Of a stretch of 64,000 nucleotides of DNA, positions 47,650-56,107 are shown in pieces. Every line of letters starts with the position of its first letter. Position 1 is the stretch's first letter. The stretch lies in contig CAWFMV010000010.1 in the NCBI GenBank assembly GCA_963817015.1, positions 310,001-374,000 on the forward strand, given 5' to 3'. The notes under the pieces were generated by a model. It searched no databases. It saw only the letters and a program-made list of their open reading frames with translations, and was not told where the DNA came from. The translations under genes and the position numbers were made by a program. Origin of the DNA: VAZQ01 sp963817015. GTDB lineage: Bacteria; Pseudomonadota; Alphaproteobacteria; Rhizobiales; Xanthobacteraceae.

Positions 47650-48366
47650 ATGACGGAGAAGGGATTTGGCCGGCGCGACTTTCTAAAAGGCGCCGTGGTG
47701 GGCGGCGCCGCCGCCGCGACCGCAACGCCAGCCATCGTGCCGCAGGAGGCGCAGGCGCAGCAGCCGGCCCCCGCCGCGCCGCCGCCCGCCACCTACGCGT
47801 TTCTCAATCTCGAGGAAGCCGCCTTTGTCGAGGCAATGGTCGACCACATGGTGCCGGCCGACGAGCTCAGCCCGAAGGGTACCGACATCGGCATCAACAT
47901 CTACATCGACCGCACGCTCGCGGGCGCCTGGGGCAACGGCGACCGCCTCTACATGCAGGGCCCATGGAAGAAGGGCGCGCCGAGCCAGGGCTATCAGCTG
48001 CCGCTGACGCCCGCGCAGTTCTATCGCGCCGGCATCACCGCCACCAACGCGCACTGCCGCAAGACCTACAGCAACAAGCGCTTCGACCAGCTCACCGAAG
48101 CGCAGCGTCAGGAGGTGCTGGTCGCGCTTTCGGGCGGCCGCATCAACTTCGACGGCGGGCTGCCGGCGCGCGAGTTCTGGACCATGGTTTATCAGAGCGT
48201 GATGGAGGGCATGTTCGCCGACCCGATCCATGGCGGCAACCGCAACAAGGCCGGCTGGAGGCTGATCGGCTTCCCAGGCGCGATCGCGGTGCATCGTGAG
48301 AACATCGAGAAATTCAAGAACAAGCCGTTCCCCAATGAACCTGTCAGCATTGCGGACATGAGCTGA
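47650..48366 (+). CDS. Gluconate 2-dehydrogenase subunit 3 family protein, Tat-exported
   Basis: 238 residues with a strong AAAGGGAGAA ribosome site. The twin-arginine leader is GFGRRDFLKGAVVGGAAAAT, cleaved near AQAQQ. The mature domain has LNLEEAAFVEAMVDHMVPAD, then IYIDRTLAG, YRAGITATNAHCRKTY and FDGGLPAREFWTMVY, and ends with MFADPIHGGNRNKAGWRLIGFPG, the hallmark of the family's C-terminus. This small subunit guides export and assembly of the flavoprotein encoded 14 bases downstream. Together with the cytochrome it forms a three-gene periplasmic dehydrogenase. Confidence 0.93.
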   Translation: MTEKGFGRRDFLKGAVVGGAAAATATPAIVPQEAQAQQPAPAAPPPATYAFLNLEEAAFVEAMVDHMVPADELSPKGTDIGINIYIDRTLAGAWGNGDRLYMQGPWKKGAPSQGYQLPLTPAQFYRAGITATNAHCRKTYSNKRFDQLTEAQRQEVLVALSGGRINFDGGLPAREFWTMVYQSVMEGMFADPIHGGNRNKAGWRLIGFPGAIAVHRENIEKFKNKPFPNEPVSIADMS

Positions 48367-48380
48367 GGGAGGACGAAAAC

Positions 48381-50153
48381 ATGGCAACGAAGCTCAACGA
48401 CGTCGATGTCGTGATCGTCGGTCTCGGCTGGACCGGCGGCATTCTGGCGAAGGAACTGGTGGAAGCCGGATTGAAAGTGGTGGCGCTCGAGCGCGGCGAC
48501 ATGCGCACGACCGACAAGGACTACGCGGTTCCCAACATCCGCGACGAGCTGCGCTACGTCATTCGCCACGACCTGATGCAGAACACCGCGCGCGACACGC
48601 TCACGGTGCGCAACAACCCGTCGCAGGAAGCGCTGCCGATGCGCCGCCTCGGCTCGTTCCTGCCGGGCGAAGTGGTCGGCGGCTCGGGCGTGCACTGGAG
48701 CGGCCACACCTGGCGCTGGACCGACATGGAGTTCAAGGTTCGCTCCATGTACGAGGAGCGTTACGGCAAGAGCTTCATCCCGGCCGACATGACGATCCAG
48801 GACTGGGGCATCACCTACGACGAGCTCGAGCCCTACTACGACAAGTTCGAGCATACGGCCGCGATCTCCGGCAAGGCCGGCAACCTCAAGGGCCAGATCC
48901 AGGCCGGCGGCAATCCGTTCGAGGCGCCACGCGCACGCGAATATCCGCTGCCGCCACTCACGCCGATCCTGTGCAGCGAGATGTTCGACAAGGCCGCGCG
49001 TGATCTCGGCTATCATCCGTTCCCGCGCCCGACCTCGAATGCCTCGCGCGCCTACACCAATCCGGACGGGTCGAAGTTCGGCGCCTGCCAGTATTGCGGC
49101 CATTGCCAGCGCTTCGGCTGCGAGGCGAACGCCAAAGGCTCGGCGCACATCACGGTGATCCCGATTGCGATGCGCAATCCGAACTTCACGCTGCGCACCC
49201 ATTCTTGGGTCACCAAGGTGCTGAAGGACTCCGACGGCAAGAAGGTGACCGGCGTCACCTACATCAACATCCTCACCGGCGAGGAGTTCGAGCAGCCGGC
49301 CGGAATGGTTCTGCTCTGCGCCTATGCGATCAACAACGTGCACCTGATGCTGCTCTCCGGCATCGGCGAGCCCTATGATCCGGTCGCCCAGAAGGGCCTC
49401 ATCGGCAAGAACTACTGCTATCAGACCGGCGTCAATGCGCGCCTGTTCTTCGAGGACAAGTACTTCCATCCGTTCATGGGCGCGGGTGGCTCGAACGTGA
49501 CGATCGACGACTTCAACATCAACTGGGGCTTCGACCGCGGCCCGCACGGCTTCATCGGCGCCTACAATGTCGGCTCGGGCTTCAACACCGCGCTGCCGAT
49601 CGGCTACCGCCCGGTGCCGGCCGGAACGCCGCAATGGGGCAAGGCCTGGAAGGCCGCGACCGCCAAGTGGTATCAGAAAGCGATGAACATCAACGCCAGC
49701 GGCAGCGTGATGGCCAACCGCAACAACTACTACGACCTCGATCCGACCTATCGGAACGCCTTCGGGCAGCCGCTGATGCGCATGACGTTCGACTACAAGG
49801 AGAACGAGCACAAGCTCGGCCGCCACTCCGCGGACCTCGTCAACGCCATCGCACGCTCGATGAACCCGGCCTCTGTCATTCCGGCCAGCGCCCGGGTCGA
49901 GCCCTGGACCGTGGTGCCCTATCAGTCGACGCACAATACCGGCGGCACCATCATGGGCACCAATCCGAGGAACAGCGCGCTCAACAAATATCTGCAGAGC
50001 TGGGATTGTCACAATCTCTTCGTGGTCGGGGCGAATGTGTTCCCGCACAATTCGTCCTACAACCCGACCGGACCGGTGGGCGCGCTCGCCTATTGGACCG
50101 CGGACGCGATCAAGCGCTACGTCAAGAACCCTGGCCCCATGGTGCAGGCATGA
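48381..50153 (+). CDS. GMC family flavoprotein dehydrogenase (gluconate 2-dehydrogenase large-subunit type)
   Basis: 590 residues, uninterrupted. VDVVIVGLGWTGGILAKELV is the FAD-binding loop and VVGGSGVHWSGHTWRW the second FAD block. YCGHCQRFGCEANAKGSAHI has clustered Cys. The end, STHNTGGTIMGTNPRNSALN, NLFVVGANVFPHNSSYNPTG and GALAYWTADAI, gives the GMC C-terminal His/Asn region. It has no signal of its own, so it is presumably exported in complex with the Tat-borne small subunit. It oxidises a sugar or polyol (or another alcohol) and passes electrons to the following cytochrome c, whose start codon overlaps its stop (ATGA). Confidence 0.93.
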   Translation: MATKLNDVDVVIVGLGWTGGILAKELVEAGLKVVALERGDMRTTDKDYAVPNIRDELRYVIRHDLMQNTARDTLTVRNNPSQEALPMRRLGSFLPGEVVGGSGVHWSGHTWRWTDMEFKVRSMYEERYGKSFIPADMTIQDWGITYDELEPYYDKFEHTAAISGKAGNLKGQIQAGGNPFEAPRAREYPLPPLTPILCSEMFDKAARDLGYHPFPRPTSNASRAYTNPDGSKFGACQYCGHCQRFGCEANAKGSAHITVIPIAMRNPNFTLRTHSWVTKVLKDSDGKKVTGVTYINILTGEEFEQPAGMVLLCAYAINNVHLMLLSGIGEPYDPVAQKGLIGKNYCYQTGVNARLFFEDKYFHPFMGAGGSNVTIDDFNINWGFDRGPHGFIGAYNVGSGFNTALPIGYRPVPAGTPQWGKAWKAATAKWYQKAMNINASGSVMANRNNYYDLDPTYRNAFGQPLMRMTFDYKENEHKLGRHSADLVNAIARSMNPASVIPASARVEPWTVVPYQSTHNTGGTIMGTNPRNSALNKYLQSWDCHNLFVVGANVFPHNSSYNPTGPVGALAYWTADAIKRYVKNPGPMVQA

Positions 50154-50524
50154 TGAACACAGCGAAGCTGATCTGCACCATTGTGCTCACCTGCTCGGCG
50201 AGCCTCGCGCACGCCCAAGGCGACGCCGCGCGCGGCGAGAAGAAGTTCGAGGACTGCGCCTCCTGCCACTCGCTGACGGCCGGAGAGAACGGCGTTGGGC
50301 CAAGCCTCGCCGGCGTGATCGGCCGCAAGGCGGCAACGCTCGACGACTATCGCTACTCGCCGGCGCTCAAGCGCAGCAACATCGTCTGGTCGCCGCAGAC
50401 GCTCGAGACCTTCATCGCCGATCCGCAGAAGGCGGTGCCCGCCAATCGCATGCCCTACGCCGGCATGACGAATGCGGGCGAGCGCGCCGACCTGATTGCC
50501 TATCTGCAGAAGATGTCGAAATAA
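50150..50524 (+). CDS. Class I c-type cytochrome, periplasmic
   Basis: 124 residues. The MMNTAKLICTIVLTCSASLA leader is cleaved near AHAQ. The heme site is CASCH in FEDCASCHSLTAG, and the distal Met ligand is probably in RMPYAGMTN. VGPSLAGVIGRKAA and ADLIAYLQKMSK are standard small cytochrome c motifs. The coupled start with the GMC flavoprotein makes it the electron acceptor of that dehydrogenase. From there electrons would pass to a terminal oxidase not encoded here. Confidence 0.95.
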   Translation: MMNTAKLICTIVLTCSASLAHAQGDAARGEKKFEDCASCHSLTAGENGVGPSLAGVIGRKAATLDDYRYSPALKRSNIVWSPQTLETFIADPQKAVPANRMPYAGMTNAGERADLIAYLQKMSK

Positions 50525-50553
50525 TCGGACCATCTGATCCCGGAGACTTAACC

Positions 50554-51385
50554 ATGCTCGCTCGAAACGCCATCGGCGTCGCGGTGCTGACGACGGCGCT
50601 CTGCCTGCCGCTCAGCGGTGCGCTGTCCCAGGACGCATCGAAACTCCCGAGCAACTGGGAAGGCCAGTGGGGCCGAATGAGCCGGGTCAGCATCTGGGAC
50701 GATTCCAAGCCGCCGGGGCTTGGCCAGCAGGCGCCACTGACACCGGAATATCAGAAGGTGCTCGAGGCCAATCTGAAGAAGCAGGAGCAAGGCAAGGACT
50801 TCGACCCGAAGGGCAATTGCGTGCCGCCCGGCATGCCGCGCATGATGATGATCTACCAGCCGATGGAAATCATCCTCAAGCCGAACGTCGCCTATTTCCT
50901 GGTCGAAGTCGACGAGCCCGATCCGTCGCGTCTACACCGACGGACGCGCTGGCCCAAGACCTTCCCGCCGGCCTTCGCGGGCTATTCGATCGGCCAGTGG
51001 CTCGACGAGGACAAGGACGGCCGCTACGACACGCTCACGATCGAGACGCGCGGCATCAGCGGTCCTCGCCTTGTGGATGCCAACATCCCACTGCACGAGA
51101 ACGACTCGACCGTGGTGAAGGAGCGCATCTCGCTCGACAAGAGCAATCCGGATGTCATGGTCAACGAGATCACCACGATCGACGATGCGTTCAGCAAGCC
51201 CTGGACGGTGACGCGGAAGTACCGGCGCATGAAGAGCCACGGAATATTCCGAGTACAACTGCGAGGACAAGCACAACGTCGTCATCAACGGCGAAACGTA
51301 CTGGATTGGCATCGACGGCTTCCTGATGCCGATCGCCAAGGACCAGCCGCCGCCGGACCTGCGGCATTTCCAGACGAAACGGTGA
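50554..51385 (+). CDS. Secreted protein of unknown function (two local frame changes and an insertion)
   Basis: Starts MLARNAIGVAVLTTALCLPL with a cleavable leader (LSGALSQ). WEGQWGRMSRVSIWDDSKPP opens the mature domain and GKDFDPKGNCVPPGMPRMMM follows. A +1 change near 50930 and a -1 near 50955 restore RRVYTDGRDWPKTFPPAF. An extra base near 51251 must be removed to reach SEYNCEDKHNVVINGETY and the end PDLRHFQTKR. The W-x-P-x-x-F/Y-x-G-Y-S-x-G block resembles proteins found beside exported dehydrogenases in proteobacteria, which I know only as unnamed. It lies 29 bases after the cytochrome gene and 10 bases before the AAA+ gene, so all are likely in one transcript. Confidence 0.7.
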
Positions 51386-51395
51386 ACGCCCGGCT

Positions 51396-54300
51396 TTGGA
51401 ACACGTACTCGCTATTCTGATCGGAGCCGGAGTCATCTGGCTCCTGCGCGAGGCTTATCAACGCTGGCACCAACAGCGCGCGGCATCGACGGCCGCGCCG
51501 CCGGCACCCGGTCCAACGTCATCATCGCCGACGCCTTCGTCGCCAACGACCCTCTCACCAACACCCCAAACGCCGGCACCGATCGACCTCGCCGCCCCGG
51601 CGGGCACCGTTTCGAGCAGGCTGCATGCGCTCGACGGCCAGTTCAGCTCATTCGCCAGCGACTCGGCGCATCCACGCGAGCTCATCGAGAACGCCCCCTT
51701 CAAAGAGGCGGTTGCGCTGCTTGCTGATCGCTCGACGCCGCTCGAGACCGTGATGCAATACGCGCAAGGGCTGAGCTGGACGCTCGCCTGCGCGGCATTC
51801 GCGGCCCTGGCGCAGCGCGACGACCGTTCGCAGGTGGTTGATCGCGTCATGGCGCAGTTCGACCGCATCCCGCCCTGGCCGATGTACTTCGCGCTCGATT
51901 ATCTGATGCAGGTCGAGCCCAAGCCGCCGGTGGGCGCGGTCGTGACCGGCGCCAAGGACTGGTGGCGCGACAGCCCGATCGTGCCGCTTCTGATCCAGGA
52001 TTATTTCACGCGCCGGGCCGGCGATCCGCCCGAGTTCGGGCCGGGCATCAACGGGTCCTCGGCCTCGCCGCCCGCGCTCATCAAGGGTTTCCTCGAGCGG
52101 GTCAATCATCCGATCGCAGCAGCATTGCGGGCGCAGCTCGACCGGATCGAGCGCAGCAGCATCAACCGCGCGTTCCTCACCACCTTCGGCCGCTTCTGGG
52201 GCGACGAGAACAACGCCGACCTTCTGGTCGAACCGGACGACTGGGGTGCGCATCTTGCGACTGCCGAGGCGACGCTGCGCCAGGAGCCGGCGCGCTCGCT
52301 GCTCATCAGCGGCGAGCGGCTGGTGGGCAAGACGACGTTCCTGCAGCTCACGGCGCGGCGCCTTGCGGATGCCGGCTGGACCGTGTTCGAAGCAAGCGGC
52401 GCCGACATCATGGCCGGGCAGCAGTGGTTCGGCCAGCTCGAGGGCCGCATCCGCGAGACCGTGGACCAGCTCACCGTCGGCAAGAAAGTGGTCTGGTACA
52501 TCCCCGACCTGCTGCAGCTTGCGCGCAGCGGCACCCATCAGGGCCAGAGCGCCAGCATTCTCGACCAGATCCTGCCGGCGATCGTGGCGGGCCGGCTGAT
52601 CGTATGGACCGAGGCGACGCGCACCAGCGTGGCGCGCCTGATGCAGATCCGCCCGGCGCTGCGCGGCATCTTCGACATCGTCGAGATCGAGCCGCGCTCG
52701 GAGGAGGCGACGCTCACGCTCGCGCGCGAGGTGGCGCGGCGGCTCTCGGACGAGACGGAATTCACGATCGCGCCGGGCTGCGCCGACGTCGCGGTCACCT
52801 CCGCGCGGCAATATCTGAGCGCCGCCAGCCTGCCGGGCTCGGCGATCCAGCTCTTGAAGCTTGCGGCCGTGCGCTCCGAGCGCGAGACCATCGAGCCGCA
52901 TGACGTGCTGCGCACACTCTCGCAGCTCACAGGGCTTGCCGGTGTCGATCCTCGACACCCGCGAGCGCATCGACCTCGGCTCGATCCGCAGCTTCTTCAC
53001 CCAGCGCGTGATCGGCCAGGACGAGGCGGTGGCGAGCATCGTCGAGCGCATCGCCATGCTCAAAGCCGGTCTCAACGATCCAGGCCGGCCGATCGGCGTG
53101 TTTCTGTTTGCCGGCCCGACCGGCACCGGCAAGACCGAGCTGGCCAAGACCACGGCCGAATATCTGTTCGGCTCGACCGACCGCATGATCCGGCTCGACA
53201 TGAGCGAGTTCCAGACACCGGAGTCGACCGCCAACATCCTCGGCAGCGGCATGCCGGGCGAGCCCGAACTCGCTGATCAGCCGCGTGCGCAAGCAGCCGT
53301 TCTCGGTCGTGCTGCTCGATGAGTTCGAGAAGGCGCATCCGCGCATCTGGGACCTGTTTCTGCAGGTGTTCGACGACGCGCGGCTCACCGACACGCTCGG
53401 CCAGGTCGCCGACTTCCGCCACTGCCTGATCATCATGACCACCAATCTCGGCGCCACCAGCCACCAGACCATGGGGCTCGGCTTCGCACCCGCCGCCGAC
53501 GCGTTCACCAACGAGCAGGTGATGCGCGCGATCAGCCAGACCTACCGGCCCGAGTTCCAGAACCGCATCGACAAGATCATCGTGTTCCAGCCGTTCACCC
53601 GCGATCTCATGCGCGTGATCCTGAAGAAGGAGCTCAACGGGGTGCTGGAGCGGCGCGGGCTCAAGGATCGCGACTGGGCGGTGGAATGGGAATCGACCGC
53701 GCTCGAGTTCCTGCTGGAGAAAGGCTTCTCGCCCGCCATGGGGGCGCGCCCGCTCAAGCGCGCGATCGAGAAATATGTCATCGCGCCGCTCGCCGCCACG
53801 ATCGTGGAGCGGCGCTTCCCGGAAGGCGACCAGTTCGTGTTCTTCCGCAGCGACGGGCGTGCGATCCAGGCCGAGTTCGTCGATCCCGATGCTGACGATG
53901 AAGCCGATGCCGCGCAGGCGCCCGCAGGCGCTGCGGCGCCGGCGCTTCCGGCCATGATCCTGACGCCCGAGGGCACGGCCGCCGAGTTCGAGGCGCTCAC
54001 CGACAAGGCCAATGGCATCGCGCGCTCGCTGGCCTCGCCGGAATGGGAGAGCCTCAAGCACGGCCTCGCGCAGGAGATGAGCTCGGTCGATTTCTGGCAG
54101 CGCCAAGACCGCTTTGAGAAGCTCGCCCGACTCGCGCTGATGGACCGCGTCGCGGCTGCGGCCAACACCACCGACTCGCTGCGGATGCGGGCCGCCAAGG
54201 GCGCGCGCCAGCCCGGGCAGTATCACCGCGAGCTGATCTCGCGCCTCGCGCTGCAGGTGCATCTGGTCACGGAAGGCATCCGCGACGTGTTCGAGGGCGC

Positions 54301-54799
54301 AGCCATCGAGGTCGCGCTGATGGTCGAGCAGGCGTTTGATGGCGGCGCCAGCGACGGCCGTGCGACCGGCGCGTGGTGCCGCCAGCTCCTCGGCATGTAT
54401 CGCGACTGGGCCGAGAACCGTCACATGCAGCTCTCCGAGGTCAAGACCGGCAGCGGCGCCGACGACCTTCCGATCCTCCTCGTGAGCGGCTTCGGCGCCG
54501 AGCGTGTGCTCAAGCGCGAATGCGGACTGCACGTGCTCGAGCTGTCCGGCAGCAACGGCTCGAGCCGCACCAGCGCGCGGGTACGGCTTGCAGCTGCTCC
54601 GCTCGGGGATGTGCCGGCCGCGCGCCTGCCGCGCTTGCTGCGTGAGGCGCTCGACAAGGCGCAGCGTCCAAGTGCCGTCGTGCGCCGCTATCGCGGCGAG
54701 CCCTCCCCGCTCGTGCGCAGCGCCGACGGCAGCTGGCGCACCGGCAAGCTTGACGCGGTGCTGCGCGGCGATTTTGATCTGATGGCGGCGGAGACTTAG
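51396..54799 (+). CDS. ClpA/ClpB-like AAA+ ATPase fused to a GGQ-less peptide-chain release factor-like domain (two frameshifts)
   Basis: Corrected length is ~1133 residues from a TTG start. Extra bases near 52940 and 53263 are removed. Architecture: a membrane anchor (VLAILIGAGVIWLL, 4-17); a Pro/Ser-rich linker (~30-65); a helical region; AAA domain 1 with Walker A GERLVGKT (306-313) but the degenerate Walker B VVWYIPDLLQ (no Glu after Asp). AAA domain 2 has Walker A GPTGTGKT (573-580), Walker B VVLLDEFEKAHP (D641, E642), TTNLGA and the PEFQNRIDKIIVFQPF small-domain motif. From ~878 the tail matches release factor RF2: ASPEWESLKHGL; LLGMYRDWAENRHMQL (~998) as RF2 ERMYLRWAESRGFK; SGFGAERVLKRECGLHVLEL (1030); and WRTGKLDAVLRGDFD at the end as RF2 RTG-x-x-AVLDG. 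The GGQ domain and the SPF tripeptide are absent. A ribosome-docking unfoldase is inferred. Confidence 0.86.
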
Positions 54800-54807
54800 A
54801 AGCTTGT

Positions 54808-54894
54808 AGCCCGCATTGAGCGCAGCGAAATGCGGGGATATCGAGAGACTTGCCCCGGATGTCGCTCCGCTCCATCCGGGCTACGAGCTTATGA
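54808..54894. repeat. tagcccgcat...atccgggcta repeat
   Basis: The outer arms tagcccgcattgagcgcagcg and cgctccgctccatccgggcta are imperfectly complementary and enclose cggggatatcgagagac. The unit (tagcccggatggagcgaagc-like) is a widespread proteobacterial intergenic repeat. It starts 9 bases after the AAA+ gene stop and precedes a paired-palindrome copy, so the gap to the convergent gene is almost entirely repeat. Confidence 0.75.
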
Positions 54895-54912
54895 GCGATC
54901 GCGCCGCATTCT

Positions 54913-55002
54913 CCGTTCATTCCCGCGCAAGCGGGAATCCAGAGCTACTCGCTCGGAGTTCGATTTGTTGCCCTGGGTCCCCGCTTGCGCGGGGACGAAC
55001 GG
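54913..55002. repeat. Paired-palindrome repeat, copy 5
   Basis: Outer ends are ccgttc and gaacgg. The left palindrome is attcccgc-gcaa-gcgggaat and the right one gtccccgc-ttgc-gcggggac. It has the same order of types as copy 1 and the opposite order to copy 2. It lies between the convergent AAA+ and binding-protein genes. Confidence 0.9.
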
Positions 55003-55027
55003 GGAATGAGTGGACTTCGTGAGACTA

Positions 55028-56071
55028 TCAATCCCCCGCGATCGCGGCCTTGTAGCGCTCGATCACCGACTTCGGCGCCTGCATGGTGCGCGCCACGATC
55101 CGGGTCAGTTCCTCGCCCGTGATCGGATTGAACTCGATCCTGGCGGTCTGCATCTTCTCGATGAACCCTGAGTCCTTCATGGTCGCGTCGAAGCCACGGC
55201 GCAGCGCCTCGACGATCGGCGCCGGCACACCGGGCGGTGCCGCGTAAGGCTGGCCCAGCTGCGAGCTCGACGACATGAACTCGAGCAGCGCACGGTCGGC
55301 GTCATTCTCCGCGTAGTCGAGCAGCAGCGGCGTGTTCGCGAGCTCTGGATGGCGCGTGAGCGCGACCTGCACCATAAGCCGCATGATGCCGCCATCGCGC
55401 ACCCATTCGGGATGATAGGTCCGGATGTCGTTCCAGGTGGTGATGGCGGCTTCAAGCTCGCCGGTCTCGAGCGCGAGATTGCGCTTGCCGGCCGACTGAT
55501 AGCCGAGCACGATTTTGAACCGCGTGCCGAACATCTTGTTCATGAAGGCCGGCATCAGATAGCTCTCCGATGTGCGGCCGGAGGCGCCCGCGATCACCTC
55601 GCGGTTGCGCAATTCGGGCACGGTCTTCATGTTGAGCTTGGACGACACCAATAGCGCGCGAGTGGCATCCGAGATGCGGCCGATCCAGTTGAATTTGGTG
55701 ACATCGTATTTCACCGACTCCTCGCCGACCGCCTGCGCGGTCGCGACCGCGACCAGCGGCGTCACCAGCGTGAGCCCGTCGGGCGCCGCCATGCCATAGG
55801 CGTTGTTGACCGCGGTCGAGCCGCCGGCCCCCGGCATGAACACGACCTGCACGTTCGGATTGCCGGGCAAGCTCTTGCTGAAGTACGGCGCGAACGTGAG
55901 CGGATAGAGCGCACGGTCGCCACCGGGCGCCGAGGGAACCAGGATGCGAATGGTCTTGCCGCGGAAATGATCGGCGATCGACTGCGCCGCCGCAGGCCCC
56001 GGCGCAATCGCCAGCGCTGCCATCACGAACCAGGACCCGATACGCAATGTCGCCGCGCCTCGATCCTTCAT
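55028..56071 (-). CDS. TctC-type solute-binding protein 8
   Basis: 347 residues, uninterrupted, with AGGAGAGG before ATG 56071. MKDRGAATLRIGSWFVMAAL is the leader, cleaved near PAAAQ. SIADHFRGKTIRILVPSAPG opens the mature domain. SLPGNPNVQVVFMPGAGGST and MAAPDGLTLVTPL carry the ligand loops. The HFRGK opening and the SSQLGQPYAAPPGVPAPIVE block are shared with the gene at 57384, forming a distinct sub-pair. It flanks the OYE-like enzyme gene on the same strand with a 36-base gap, suggesting one operon. Confidence 0.92.
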   Translation of the reverse strand: MKDRGAATLRIGSWFVMAALAIAPGPAAAQSIADHFRGKTIRILVPSAPGGDRALYPLTFAPYFSKSLPGNPNVQVVFMPGAGGSTAVNNAYGMAAPDGLTLVTPLVAVATAQAVGEESVKYDVTKFNWIGRISDATRALLVSSKLNMKTVPELRNREVIAGASGRTSESYLMPAFMNKMFGTRFKIVLGYQSAGKRNLALETGELEAAITTWNDIRTYHPEWVRDGGIMRLMVQVALTRHPELANTPLLLDYAENDADRALLEFMSSSSQLGQPYAAPPGVPAPIVEALRRGFDATMKDSGFIEKMQTARIEFNPITGEELTRIVARTMQAPKSVIERYKAAIAGD

Positions 56072-56107
56072 GTTTCCTCTCCTGTGTTTCTTCTATGATA
56101 CGCGCTG

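Noticed and set aside
51396..54799. A functional peptide-chain release factor
   Set aside because: No GGQ motif and no PxT or SPF codon-recognition tripeptide can be found, so peptidyl-tRNA hydrolysis at stop codons is not expected even though the fold similarity is clear.
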